Source of the DNA: Scatophagus argus
Taxonomy: Eukaryota > Chordata > Actinopteri > Scatophagidae
Direction of reading: 5' to 3'
Length of the DNA stretch: 64,000 bases
Assembly: GCF_020382885.2 (NCBI RefSeq)
Contig: NC_058512.1
Span: forward strand, 1,239,001-1,303,000
Made by a program: the position numbers and the translations under genes. Positions within the stretch are counted from its first letter, which is position 1. Every line of letters starts with the position of its first letter. Below, in pieces: positions 1-11,890 of this stretch. The notes under the pieces were generated by a model, which had not been told where the DNA came from, made no database searches, and saw only the letters and a list, made by a program, of their open reading frames with translations.

Positions 1-2224
1 ACTTATTCACCTCAGAAATAAACATGATGGTCTAAATGTTAATGATGGATATTTAACCAAGATGTCATCGAGCAAAAAGGCAAAACAACAAACGAGTACG
101 CGACTGAAGTCGAGCTGCCACGACTAGTCGGGTCATCGGTCCAAAAACTAACTTCTGCCCTTCCAGCTTCGTGTACGTCGTGACTTTCTGACAGTAAACG
201 AATCTTCTAAATGAGTCTTTGGGTTTTGGACCGTTTGAGGTTGGCTGGATGGACTTTCTTTTCATTTCTCTTACTGCCACAGCCTCTGGGCCTTCAGCTA
301 CACAAACACTCAGCTCAGATGTTTTCCAGCATCCGGCGCACGAGAGCCGGAAATCAAGCAGTCACCTCGCGAAGCTGCAGGAAATGAAATGTCCTCGAGC
401 CCCAGACAGCAGCGGTTAAAGGGGAAAAGTGAAGGACTTTCACAGCCACAGAAATGTGAGAGTCAGTGAAGTACACCTGAGTGACGCCGAGCCCTGCAGG
501 GGCTTCCACCTGGCAGGCGTTACCTCCACTTAATTTGAGATAAGATAAAGTTTTATTGGCGGAGGTGGACATAAGCTGAACGTGTTTTCTGGAGCAGGTG
601 ATGAGTTAAAGGCCGTTTGTCCCAGATTGTTCACTTTGTGTGTTTGTCCACACGTGTGAGGCCGTTGTGTAAGTGTTGTTCGTGTGTCACGTCCCCTTCT
701 GACCAACCACAGACTCCCTCTGGACCGCCACAAGCCGCCAGCTGTTTGTGGACATAAACATCTCAGGTCATTTTCAGGTTTCAGAGATCCGCTTGAGCTT
801 AACTTGTGCTGAAGTCAGCGGGATGAAGGCTGAGGACAAGTGACCGCAGCTGGTGGTCCGACTTGTTGTCTTTATGAAACACTGATCCAAAGGCCTGTGG
901 TGAGCAGTCGTTACGAAACGCAGTCAGCAACAGGAAGCGTCTGAGGCTGAAGAGGACAGAAAGCCTCCTGCTATCAGCGTCGCCGTTCAAACAAGTCGCT
1001 CGCATCTTCACCGCCTCCCAGTCGCTTTCTGACCCGGAAAACTCACGACAAAGCGACAACAGTTCGATTCCCGGCCCATTTTTGTGCATCAGGGAAAAAA
1101 ACTTAAACGAAGCTTAAACGATGCCGATGATCACGTGACTCCCAGAGGAGAGCTGGAGCGACGAAGAGGTCGTAAGCTTCGTCACATTCGGACCCCTCGG
1201 CTTTGGAACGACCCCTTAAGAGACGCCGTCTGTGCTTTTTATGGACATTTTGGGTGTTCTGAGGTCACGCTGACGGTTTCCCTCACCTGCTCTCATCTTC
1301 GCTCGGCTCTCTCGCGTTTTACAGCCTTCCTCGGTTTCCTCATTTGTCTCGTCTGTGACGCGCTTTGGAAACTCTGCTTTTTAAAACATGAATTAGAAAT
1401 AAAGTGGTGATCGTGTTTCCCACGTGGCTCGACTGCGGCTCTTTTGTCCAGGTGTCCACCGGTGGACGTGAACATGGATCATCTGCTTTGCACGTTTCTG
1501 GAAATTTGGTTGAAACTTGCACAATATTTCAATGGAAACCTGAGTCATGACGGCCAGTCAGTCACCTGTCATGTCATCAGTTACAGCCTGGCGAGATGTC
1601 ATTTAATTATTAACTGGATAATCAATCTCATTCACTTGAGCTTTAATCTGCAGATAAAAAACTGTTTTGTTATCAAACCTGATGTTTTCTTATCGGAGCT
1701 GCAGGGAGTTTCTGATGACCCTTAACTCTCAAACAGCTGCAATTACAGAGCAATAACCCAATTTCCAATTACCTTATCAGCAGGAAGCCTGCAACCAGCG
1801 CCGCCGCCACCGAGCTTTACACCACCTGAGTTGCATAAGGAATTTGGAACGAGCTGATTTATGAGCGCGTTGCATCAAACTTATTGGTGTTTGTAGTTTA
1901 GCAAAGCTGCAGTGTACTTTAACTGTGTTTCTGTACAGCAATAAAGTCAGATAGCGTCGAGTTGATGGTGGGATTTCTCAGGGACACCAGCTTCAGGCCT
2001 CCCGCACGAGCTCCAGCTGTGACATCAGCAGCACAGCAACACTAACAGACGAAGACGAAGACGATTTTCAGCCTGACTTGCTGATGAAGGCCAGATTGTG
2101 GGACGATGAGCAGCTTTTGTATGCGACTTCATTTAAACTGTTGGGTGACACACAAATGTGTGAAATTCTCCTTCTGAAATCCATCACACACGTGTTTCTC
2201 TGAGGACGCACCAACCTCTCCGCC

Positions 2225-2266
<42 letters not shown>

Positions 2267-2277
2267 CGCGTGCTCAC
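1..2277. other. Non-coding DNA, probably scarb1 intron 8 or beyond
   Basis: No exon is recognised here on either strand. By orientation it lies 3' of scarb1 exon 8, so it is probably part of a large intron 8. The remaining scarb1 exons (the end of the loop and the second membrane segment) are not seen and should lie beyond the left edge. A short AATAAA-type LINE tail on the minus strand ('gataagataaagttttattgg', near 538) and a (GT)n tract near 2228-2264 are the only landmarks. Confidence 0.6.
2228..2264. repeat. (GT)n microsatellite
   Basis: This is an uninterrupted TG dinucleotide run of about 18 units. It sits in the intron just past the scarb1 exon 8 donor. Confidence 0.95.
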
Positions 2278-5200
2278 TGGGTGAATGTCTATGAAGAGGC
2301 CATGCTCCTCCTCTTTGGGATGAAGGCCCTGAACGTAGTCCAGCAGCACAGGGTCAGCGTTATAGAAGTGAGGATGAGAGATGAAGACTGGAGAGTCTGT
2401 GAAGCAGACGACAGGTCAGATATTTCAGTACTACAGCCACACTGAGTACTTTTACTCTGAATACTGTAGATGGATCCTGTACAGCAGAACAGAAGCACAA
2501 CAGGTGAACTTGTGTTGGCGTGGACTCACTGTGCCGGCAGCTGCTGACGTTCAGCAGTCCGGACTGCCGACAGGGGCAGAAGCCTTCGTTGGGGGGGTAA
2601 TCCGTCCCGTTGGCGAACAGCGTTTTGGGTGCAACAAAGCGATACAGAGGGACCCCCTTGAAGTTTCCGGGACGCTGGTAAACGAGCTCCATGGACCTGA
2701 CAAAAACAACACAGGAAGTGGTTTTTAAAGCGCGCACATACGCCTGAGAGGCAGAGTCGAACCTGCAGGCGTCGGGGCTGTAGAACAGCAGCGTGCTCTC
2801 TGACAACACAGGAAGTGGTTTTTAAAGAGCACACAGACGCCTGAGAGCGAAAGACGCCGGAGGCAGAGTCGAACCTGCAGGCGTCGGGGCTGTAGAACGG
2901 CAGCGTGCTCTCTGTGGTCATGAAGGGAGGCCACAACTGTCCAGCTGTTCCGTTGATCATGTTGCACTGAGGGGTGTTCCAGTACCTCAGCTGCAAACAG
3001 AGCGGACACTCGGGTGAAAAACCGCCGTGAGACGGTGAAAACTGAGCTGCAGGCGTGACGCCGGCGCCTCACCTGCTTCAGGCCGTTCCAGGAGTCCACT
3101 TTGTGGATCTTCCTGATGTCGTCCTGTCCCGTGAAGATGGTGAACAGGCCCGTGTTGGAGTTGTTGAACTAAGTAAAGACACAGAACAACATGAGACTTC
3201 GCCTGCAGGAGGAAACCAACCAGAGAAGAAGATTTCACAGCTTTGAGGACAGTAAAGAGAAATCCTGCTGGGTTCACGTCTCATAAGACAGAAATCAGAA
3301 TGTGACTTCTGCTACTTTTAAAAAACGTCACAAACAAACACTCAGGACAGATTTTTCTGCATGAATACACACTTCACATGTTTCTGGTTTCCCACATGCA
3401 GGCCATAACACTGGACCCCTGTGAGCATGACAAACCATCTGAAGTCCTCACCTCGGCGAAGAGGCCAAACTTCCCCGACAACGGCAGGGTGCCAGGCAGA
3501 TATTTATTGAGGAAATCAACCAGTTTACTGTCGTAGCCCCACATCAGCTCCCCGACTGTCTTGGTCAGGAAGGGCCCCTCTTTGAACCCGTTGATGGTGG
3601 CGCTGATCAACAACCGCAACACGTAGGGCATGTTCTCCAACATCACTGCTGCGCCCTGGAAACGGACGGGAGTCAAGTGAAGTGAAGACCGCGGCTGAAT
3701 TAAGGAGAGAGCGTGTTGGTGAGGGAGGGAAAATGATGTCGTACCAGCACCAACATGTTAGGAATCGTGATGACGTCAGACTCGTTCCCGACAGACATCG
3801 ACGGCTCAAAGTAGTATCTCCTGTACTCCCTGTAGGACACCGTGTAGTTGGGGTGAAATGTGATGTTGTCTTTCTGGATGCGCTTTCTGAAAAAGGCAAA
3901 ACAAACAACAACAACTGAAAACCAGCTTGTGTCCAGCGTCTCGGGCACACGGCGCCCCCATCTGTTTGAGTACGGTGGCCCAGAGAGCTCAACAATGCGC
4001 ACTGAGAGAACGGCTCCACTGATAGGACAACACGTCCAAAGCGAGAAAGCGACCAAATACAGAAGCAGTTTGAGGACAGAAAAACTGTTTCCAGGGGACA
4101 CTAAAAAGGGACGGACAGGCCAGGAAGATGCGGAGACACGCTCGGTTCGTGACTTCACTGAAGTCAACTAAACTGTAAGTTAACTAAAATGTCTCTCTTT
4201 CTGCTGGCACAACAAGCGCACTCGTCACCTTTTAGTGTCCCCCGGAAACAGTTTTCCTCACAGGGTTCCTGGATTTGCATGTGGTTTCGTTGGGCTCTCG
4301 GGGGCCACCGGACTGAAGCCTCTCCGAGCACTCTCCGAGGTACTTCCTGTACTCGCAGCAGTAAGCCGGACGCCCTTGAACACGGTGGACTTTGTCCACA
4401 GAATCCTGCTAATGTGATAAAGTGATAACGAAGATGAGGGCAGATAAGATAAATGAGAGGAAGACAAAGTAAACTGTTTCACTGATGGCTGCCAACATTT
4501 TATTATTAGTATGTTTTCACACCATTTTATTTCACCAAAGTTCCTATGCAGCTGCTTGTTTAAAATTCAAGAACTCTGACTAATTTTGATAAACCGATAG
4601 CAGATTTCCAGAGTCTTTGAATGCAGCAGCATGCACACAAACACTGCTGAAGTACTCTCACATACTTACAGTATACTTGTAGTGTGAAAGGATACACACA
4701 ACAGCTTTCTGTCATCCATCTTTAATTAAACTTTTAGCTACAAAAACTGGACTGAGTCTCAACCGGCCAAACGTTCAGCTAACGTTCAGAAAACGCCAAC
4801 GACCAAACTCCAAAGATTAGAGAGGATGAAATTAAATCTCAGTGTCAAAATGTACAAACTGAACACCGCTCACTCACATACTGTACTCAAGTACAATGCT
4901 GAAGTACTTGCACTTGAGTATTTCCGTGTTCTACATCCATTTGGCAGCTTTAGTTACTTCTAATATGAGGATTTATCACAAAGAAGAACATCAGCGACTT
5001 TAAGTGGGCTGATTGACGTGTTGGAGGAACAGATTGTCCCCCCTCGCTTCACATGTGGAGCCGCCGTGTAAAAACATCTGGCACGTAACGCGTTCGCTTG
5101 CTGCAGGAAAGTTCAGCGCATGCGAGCTGAGTGACCCGCATATGAGCACACGGTGTTCCCTAAAGTGAGCCAGTCAGGCACAGAGACACGGCACTAATCC

Positions 5201-5586
5201 ACCAAATCAGCAGCCTCGGGCCACTCTGGGTGGTGTTGAACGGGATTTAATAAAACCAAACAGAAAGTGAGAAGCCACCATCTCAGGACTGCAGGACAAA
5301 GTGTCCCAGCAGCAAGAGGAAACAGCAGAAGGTGGATCAGCATGTGTACCTGTACACGTAGGGGCCTCTCTGCTCCACCATGGGCTTCTCCCCGTTCAGG
5401 ATCTCATTCGGGTTCAGGATGTGGAAGAAGTAGACGGACATGAAGAACGGCACGGGCACGTCCTTCCACATGGTGTAGGACATCTCGTTCTTCGGGTCGA
5501 TCACTGTGTTCTGACAGGAGACGGAGACAAAAACGTTCATCAAGTGCCCCTCGGATCAGTCCAGAAGCACACACACACACACACAC

Positions 5587-5628
<42 letters not shown>

Positions 5629-7622
5629 GCACACACACACACAGCTTTAAATAAGAAGATGCAGCTGAGGTTTATAAGAAAGCTGTCGCTGTCTTTGTCT
5701 TCCAGTGGGAAATGCTCTGAGGAGACTCTTTAATGTCTGCCTCTCTTTGGGTTCAGCTGCTTTAATTCACCTAAAATCCATCTGAATGACAGCAGGAAAA
5801 TCTGATCAAACTTACTTGTTAAAATTTTGAAACATTGCCTTACTTTGTCATTTTACCTCACGAGGAAGCCGTTAGAGCCAACATCACAGATGAACTGCAG
5901 ATAAAAACCTTGTTAGCACAGCACGCCGCGACATCCGTTCGACCGCTTTTAACCCGTTTTAAAGGGATTTTCAGTAAAATAAATACAAAGTGACAGTGAA
6001 CGCATCCTAATAACATCCGAGGCTTGCTGGGCCACAGAGAACCTCATGTTACCGGTACTGTTTTTATTTTATCTGTTCACCTTCACATTTTTCACATTTT
6101 AAAGCCAAACCAACTTGTCCCAGCACGTCAAACCGGTTCTTAACGGATCTTACACGTCCGGGCTGCTCACCTTCACGATCTGGTCGTCGATGATTATCGG
6201 TCCCACAAAGGTGATGACCGTCCCAAAGACGAGCATGAAGACCCCCGCCGCTATGAAGCCCACAGCGCATTTGGATTTGCTGGGGGCCATGGCTGATGAG
6301 AAGAACAGCCACTTTATTGTCAGTCTATGAGTGGAGCTGACGGTTCCGGTCGGCGCGAACGTTTGGGCTGAACGCGTCGGCAGCTCGTGCGCGGCTCCAC
6401 GTTAGACTCTGAGCTCTTCAGTCAGTATGTGCAGCCCGGCCGGCTTTTCTGACTACCTGATCGGTGTTGTTGACCTGCTTCGCTTGCGTCCCCATATTTA
6501 TATTCGGCTGGCTACGCCCCCTGCGCCGCGCAGAGGCTCCTGGGAAATGTAGTTCCCACCAATTCCGCGCGGTTCACAGCCATGAAGTCTTCAGTATGAA
6601 GTAAAATAACAGTACGATAGTATAAAGACACTCCGTTACAAGTGAAATCCTACTTAAATAGTCCGGTGGTTCCCAACATGAGGAACCGGGCCCCTCCAAA
6701 GGGCCACCAGATGAACCGCATCTAAGTAGGTTCCTGTTACGGAAATTTCATTTCTGCCTGTAGTGAGTTAAGCAAAGCAAAACAGGAGATAGCCTGCACC
6801 AAAATGTTTAAATCCCTACAGAGACGAGGCAACACTCAGACCCACACGGCAGCAAGCAGGTCAGAGCTGAGCCCCCTGACTGAAGACCTCCTCTCATTTC
6901 ATACTTTCTGATGTGTCTGTGGTTCTTTGTTTGGAGCTTCAAACGCATTCCTTCACAGGTTGAAGGACAAACAGACAGGATGCAGTACCTGTTAGCACCC
7001 CAGTTCAGGTTTATCTCTCGTGGGATGAAGATCTCATCCTGCCCTCCGCTTTACCCAGGATGTTATGTATAACGGAGCAGTTCACCAGGCCGTTACTCGG
7101 TCACGATAACACTGCACAACACGTTTACTCAAATACTGAGGAGTCACTTTGAAAGATTCTAACAAAGTGGGTCACTGCTGGCTGACCTGAGTGCAAACGT
7201 GCCCCCTCAGCATCAGGGGTTGCGTAATAGTGCGCGCGCGTGCTCGTGCGTCACAGCGCGCTCTAAACAAATAATCTACGCTGCATGGAGCTGCACATCA
7301 ACATCAACATCAGCTGTTCTGACAAACGTGCAGCATCACACACACTTTGTGCTGTAACACATCTCAGCAGCGCAGGCGCACAGCAGCCCGGTGTGAGGTG
7401 ACCGTGAAGGTGCAGCCGCCAGCCTCCCTGAGTTTTACGCACTGAGTCCTGCTGAGTTCTAGAGAAACGAGTCAGTGAGACGGGAAATGTTGTTCGTCGT
7501 ACCTTCACAATTTGGTCGTTCATCACCGCCGGCCCCACGAACAGCAGAACCACCCCGAACAGGACCGTCAGGGTCCCCGTCACGATGAAGCCGACGGCCA
7601 CTGAGGCTCTGCTGATGGCCAT
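2278..7622 (-). CDS. scarb1: Scavenger receptor class B member 1, exons 1-8 (3' end outside the window)
   Basis: SCARB1 is the HDL receptor of the CD36 family. It sits in the plasma membrane with two membrane spans and a large glycosylated loop, and it takes up cholesteryl ester and carotenoids. Exons on the minus strand are: 1a 7503-7622 or 1b 6171-6290, 2 5350-5510, 3 3745-3886, 4 3452-3655, 5 3073-3168, 6 2875-2990, 7 2530-2696, 8 2278-2396. From memory, exons 3-8 (142, 204, 96, 116, 167 and 119 nt) have the same lengths as in human SCARB1. One first exon plus exons 2-8 gives 375 codons in an open frame. Diagnostic stretches are MWKDVPVPFFMSVYFF, QRGPYVYR, KYLPGTLP, CNMINGTAGQLWPPFM, FYSPDACR, YPPNEGFCPCRQSG and GLHPKEEEHGLFIDIHP. 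The exon 7-8 cysteines and N-glycosylation sequons are kept. The C-terminal exons, including the second membrane span and tail, are not in the window. CD36 and SCARB2 are excluded by the better match to SCARB1. Confidence 0.95.
2706..2913. repeat. Tandem duplication of scarb1 intron 6 plus the end of exon 6
   Basis: Two near-identical units lie head to tail, about 2706-2802 and 2803-2913. Both contain 'caacacaggaagtgg', then 'gcagagtcgaacctgcaggc' and 'gtcggggctgtagaac'. Each unit carries the last ~37 nt of exon 6 with its donor. The junction keeps an acceptor-like sequence. The second unit belongs to the real exon 6; the first holds a truncated copy at 2763-2799. Confidence 0.85.
4878..4990. 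repeat. Fragment of a teleost MITE
   Basis: In scarb1 intron 2, this has the 'actcaagtac ... gtacttgcacttgagtatttcc ... ggcagctttagttactt' string shared by a MITE-like family abundant in percomorph genomes. Ends are not visible. The family name is not assigned. Confidence 0.55.
5567..5643. repeat. (CA)n microsatellite
   Basis: A roughly 75-nt AC run with a few CG interruptions, just upstream (minus strand) of the scarb1 exon 2 acceptor. Confidence 0.95.
6171..6290 (-). CDS. scarb1: scarb1 alternative first exon 1b
   Basis: This exon is also exactly 40 codons, from ATG at 6290 to a GTGAG donor at 6170. It encodes a similar N-terminus and membrane segment (VGFIAAGVFMLVFGTVITFV) and ends in IDDQIVK. 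It has the same phase as exon 1a, so either can splice to exon 2. Only one set of downstream exons is seen, so this is best read as an alternative first exon rather than a second gene. It has its own TATA-like box upstream. Confidence 0.85.
6495..6502 (-). promoter_or_regulatory. TATA-like box for scarb1 exon 1b
   Basis: The minus strand reads 'gaatataaatatgggg', about 205 nt upstream of the exon 1b ATG and flanked by GC-rich DNA. It predicts a second promoter internal to the gene. Confidence 0.5.
7503..7622 (-). CDS. scarb1: scarb1 alternative first exon 1a
   Basis: This exon is 40 codons, from ATG at 7622 to a GTACG donor at 7502. It encodes a short cytoplasmic N-terminus and the first membrane segment (VGFIVTGTLTVLFGVVLLFV) and ends in MNDQIVK. 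It joins in phase to exon 2, which starts NTVIDPK. It is the upstream copy of a duplicated first exon; the second copy is 1.3 kb downstream. Its N-terminus (MAISRASVAVGF) resembles fish scarb1 proteins as I remember them. Confidence 0.88.
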
Positions 7623-7733
7623 GGCTACAGGTGGTCACTGACAGGCAGTTTGACTTCCAGCTGAGGGACGAATCACAGCGTGTTAGGGTCCAGCAGAGTG
7701 ATGGAGTCAGAGGAGGCTGCGGGGCAGGCGGTG

Positions 7734-7739
7734 TTTATA
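7734..7739 (-). promoter_or_regulatory. TATA box for scarb1 exon 1a
   Basis: On the minus strand the sequence reads 'ggggtataaacacc', about 115 nt upstream of the exon 1a ATG in a GC-rich stretch. This predicts a start site near 7705. Confidence 0.55.
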
Positions 7740-8400
7740 CCCCGCACACCCCGCCCCTCCCGGCACCCTGGGAGGGCGTCTTCACATCCTGTTCTCTTTC
7801 ATCCCTAATGCGTACTAATTCATACAAGCCACAGTTTGGTCAGCTGACAGCTCGTCTGATAACCTGCTGAATATGGAGGTGACGAGCTCCGCGGTGCGTC
7901 CTGGCCTGACATTTGCTCATCAATCTGCCTGCTTTGCACGTCATACAACAGCCAGCGGGCCTTTGGGAGCAATTAATTACACTTGGAAAATAACATTTGG
8001 TCCTGAAAACAAACCCCGAAGTGAAAAAGGAAACATCAACGTTGGGCATTTGTGTTGGAAAAAGCCTCAGCGGAGACTGAAATGATTTGTTTTCTGTTGT
8101 TGTCTTTGGTATGTTGTGTGTCTTTCATTGACAGGCTTCTGGATCAGGTCTGTGAGCGTTTCCATGTGGTCGAGTTGACATGTTTATTCACTCATTCATG
8201 CTGCTGTGAATGTCTGCGTGCGCATTTCACCCAACTGACTGACTGTCAACCGAGCTGCTGCTTCTTAGCTGCTGCTGCAGAGACGCTTTGTCTGTCCCCT
8301 CAGCAGGGACCCCCGTCCCTTCCCGCTTGGTTCTGACCCTCTGGGCGTCACACTTTAACCATTCAGAGCAGGCGTCAGGAGGGTGCAGGGCTCACATCTG
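7740..8400. other. Intergenic DNA, nothing recognised
   Basis: Open frames here are short, lack family similarity and have no splice context. The region lies upstream of the scarb1 exon 1a promoter and may hold regulatory sequence, but nothing specific is visible. Confidence 0.5.
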
Positions 8401-8405
8401 AAACC

Positions 8406-8442
8406 TCACACACACACATCATCATCATCATCATCATCATCA
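8406..8442. repeat. (CA)n followed by (ATC)n microsatellite
   Basis: A compound simple repeat: 'cacacacacaca' is followed by about nine 'atc' units. Confidence 0.9.
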
Positions 8443-8618
8443 GTATGTTAAAGTCTGAGGTGCATTTTAAAAGAAAGGCCCAACAGTAAAGTGAGAGTAT
8501 TTAACTGCAGTCTCAGGTGGTCCAGCCTCATGCAAAAGTACAAGTTCTTCATTCATAATATCACATTAACGGATTATCAGCGTTAGTGCATTAACGCGCT
8601 CATCGCTTTAACGTTTAA

Positions 8619-8960
8619 GATAAGATAAGATGAACTTTATTGATCCCACGGTGGGGAAATTCACTTGTCGAGGCAGCTCACAAGAACAGCAAGAGAGTGC
8701 AAAAAGCAAAAAGTGTGCAAACACAGTTACAAAAAATATAGAGGTAATAAATTAACAATTTACAAGTACAGTAAACACAGTACAATATACAGCGATATAC
8801 AAGTCCTCATGAGGGAGGACAAGAGGACCAGACTGAGCTGTACAGTCTGACAGCAGTGGGAACGAAGGATGAACAAATCTGTCAGGATCTGCCCGTGAAG
8901 TGCAGCGCGGAGGGACGAAAACGGATGAATCTGCTCTCCCAACGTCAGGGCGACTTCAGG
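8619..8960 (-). mobile_element. 3' end of a truncated LINE
   Basis: Read on the minus strand, this ends in 'ggtggggatcaataaag' style sequence (plus strand 'actttattgatcccacggtggggaaattcac') followed by a short tandem 'gataagataagat' tail. That is the standard 3' end of a dispersed teleost non-LTR retrotransposon. About 340 nt are recognisable and no reverse transcriptase domain is left. The exact family (L2/Maui-like is my guess) cannot be fixed by eye. Confidence 0.6.
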
Positions 8961-11890
8961 GGGGAGATGCTTGTCATCTTTTTATCTGACTGACCCCCTC
9001 TGGCTCCTGCTGGCTTCGCTCTACAGGTTTTCCACAAGTCCACACCCACGTCTTTGTGTCTCAGCACTGCAGATATCCTGAGCTCCACTAAATCCCGACC
9101 ATCATCCCAGTCGTGCTTTCACTCTGGATCACCTTTCTGTTATTTTCCTGTCATTCAACACAAAAGCTAATCTTAAGAACGTCGGGACCTTCCAGCAGCC
9201 CTGTTGTCCACTCCGTCCAACGAGTCAAAGGAGTCAGTGACACAGAGAAATGTCTTCTGATCTGAAGCTGACCATCAGCAGCTCTGATTAAGGTGTGAGG
9301 AGAAGGTCAACGTTCCTCTTCGTTCTGGTTTTAGCTCCACGCTTTGTGCACAACCTGCCCAGCATCAAACAGCACACAGATGACAGCAGTGACTGGATGT
9401 TCCTGCCGCCCCGAAGCGGTCAGATAAGTCTGACATGGCTGAAGGATGTGGTGGTTCCTCTGTTTTCCAGCACTGTTTGACCTTTCAGTGAGTCTGGTTT
9501 CATCAGTGCTGATTATCCATTACAAACGGTTAGCAATCAGGTTTACATCCCTGACTGCAGAACTCTTTAAACTTTTACTATCAGGAACCTCAGAGGGTCA
9601 CATTGGAGGTTTAATTACCAAGATATGTAAGTGAGACCTTGCATTTTATTTTGAAGGGCCTGTAGGAATCTGATGGTCTTGAAGAAGCAAGTTTTTGTAG
9701 TTTGTGGAAACGTTTCCACCAATTGTCTACATCAGGGTCATGATAACCAAACAGACAACATTCCAACAATTTAATCATCATCATTTGATGAAGTGTTTTT
9801 CCCTGCTTTTAGCTTTGAGGTATTTCCTTCCCAGCAGGTGAAGTTGTGCCAAGATGCTACTTTGACCAGACAAAGTACACCAAGGACAGACAGCGATGTC
9901 CTTTAACAATCAGACTGTCAAAGGTCAAAGCGTCTTCATTGTCCTTTAAACTGCCAGGATCACACCAAGACGCCAACGTCAAACAGCAGGAAGCAGTGAG
10001 CTGACTGATCACCTGTCAAAGTGGCAAACCGGCAGACAGCACCTCTCATTTAAAACCTGAGTGGACGCAGCTGCAGAAGACACTGTCTTTGTCCACACCC
10101 AGCGACCTGAGGCTAACACTTCAGAGTGAAGGTGTGAAGCGAGGAGACCGTCTTCCACGCCTGCTCGTTCTAAAGGTGGGCTTCACTCAAATCTCGCCTG
10201 AACGACAGTGCAAAGTGAACGGCTTGAGAGGAAAAGTAAGAAAGGTGAACGCCTGCTCAAAACTCGGTGGCGATCAGCCCCACAGGTGTTTCAGTCTGGA
10301 CCAAAGTGTTGAAGCCGTAGCCTCACGTGGCTCTGAAGTGATCGCATTGCGCTGCAGCGTTTCCACTGGGATGGATGAACTCTGCACCCTGAACGCCATT
10401 TTCAGTCTGGCCAAACCTTTTGCTGTCGGTTACATAAAGATCTCCCTTTGTGAAAGTGTTAAATAAAGCTCAAGCAGGCTTCAGGAAATGGCAGATCCAA
10501 GCCCTAACCGCCGATGAGGCTCAGTGTCTTTATCCATGGCTTTGGTGGATTTGGCTGAAGAAGAGGGTCTCTCTTCCTGGACACACACATGATCGCTTCA
10601 TGGGACGCTTCATTGAGGGACGCGAGGCCACCACAGTCCCTCATCTGACTGCTCTGTGAAATCTCTCTGATCACCTCAGGCCTCCAAAGCAGTTCCTGTC
10701 CTCCTGCGTTAGAAGAAGCTGAGATTTTTCTCACATGTTCTTCCTTCCTAAATGCTGATGGTGGCACTTCAGAAAAAGGAAGTCTCAGAAAAGGCTCTTG
10801 ACATGTAATGGCCTCGTGCTTCTGCTCTGATGTAAAGCCATCCTGAGTCGCACGCCGTGCAGGTGATGGACCATTTTGTGACTTTGTGTCACACTGCTGA
10901 ACACGAGAGGCTGATCACGCCAACCCGTTCGGGACAAATGAAAGCTTTGTGTTTGTTTTTTAAGGTTGTTTCCCCTAAAAAGCCCAGAGCTACAAACGGA
11001 GACACACGCTCATCAGAACAAACGTGGTACGTCCAATCGCTTCCACGCAAGTTATTTTATCAAGATAAAAATATCAAGAATCTGAACAGTCCGATACTTT
11101 TAGACCGAGCTGACAAGTGACCACTGTTAACATGAAACCACATGTACATGTGACTCAGACAAAATCTAGTTTTTTCTTCTCAGATTGTTTGATTTGAAAT
11201 GTTTTTGGAAGCCTTAAGAGAGGGGAAAACAAGAGAAAACTGGTCTAAAAATACTTTTTTCTGTCTTTTGGCTCTGCAGATTAACATCTGGCTGTCTGTA
11301 AGGATTTAAGGTTCCACCTCTAAAATATGATCTTTAATATGATTCTTAGTCACCACTTTTATGGTTTTAGGATGTAACTGATTAAATATGAATCTTCTGA
11401 CAAATATGTTTTTTCTGAGTTGTTGCTGTTGCTGCTCATTTTGGCCAAGCACACCGATTTGTGTCCAGACGCAGCAGCCTGTGGGATCCTCTGACTTTGC
11501 CTCTAGCGCCACCATGAGGTGTGAGGTTTTAATCTCAGCAGCCACTGAGCGGCTTGTTCACACAGTGGAAGAAATGTCCCTCAGACCTTTGACTTCTTTT
11601 ACTTTTGCAAGAGCAGAAAACATACGAGTTCGTTACTTCAAGTACAAACGAATAAGCGTGAAAATGTACTGAAAATGGCGCTAATTAAAGTCTCGGTGAC
11701 GTAAAGATTTCTGAAACAGAAAGAGCCAGCTGAAGTTCTCCCACGTGAAACGCACACCTTGAAGGTGAACAATACTCGTTCAGTGGACCCCGGACTCCTG
11801 GCTGCCTGTGACGAGCCTCCATCACGTTAGAAAACAAGCAACTGAGAGCCCAAAGAGCGAAGAGAAACGACCACAGATCGAAGGTGGATA
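8961..11890. other. Intergenic DNA, no gene seen
   Basis: Several short open frames occur (for example 10089-10466) but none shows a known domain, and none has a splice neighbour or promoter. The base composition is unremarkable. I see no RNA gene. Confidence 0.55.

Noticed and set aside
1060-1082. 'gttcgattcccggcc' looks like a tRNA B-box
   Set aside because: No matching A-box, anticodon arm or acceptor stem could be folded around it, so I do not call a tRNA or a SINE head.
4189-4482. Overlapping open frames in both directions
   Set aside because: They lie in scarb1 intron 2 and show no similarity or splice signals.
6171-7622. Two tandem CD36-family genes instead of one gene with two first exons
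   Set aside because: Only one set of exons 2-8 is present, and no coding exon lies between the two first exons.
10089-10466. Open frame of 125 codons in the gene-free stretch
   Set aside because: No domain, no splice context and no similarity that I recognise; length is within chance for this much DNA.
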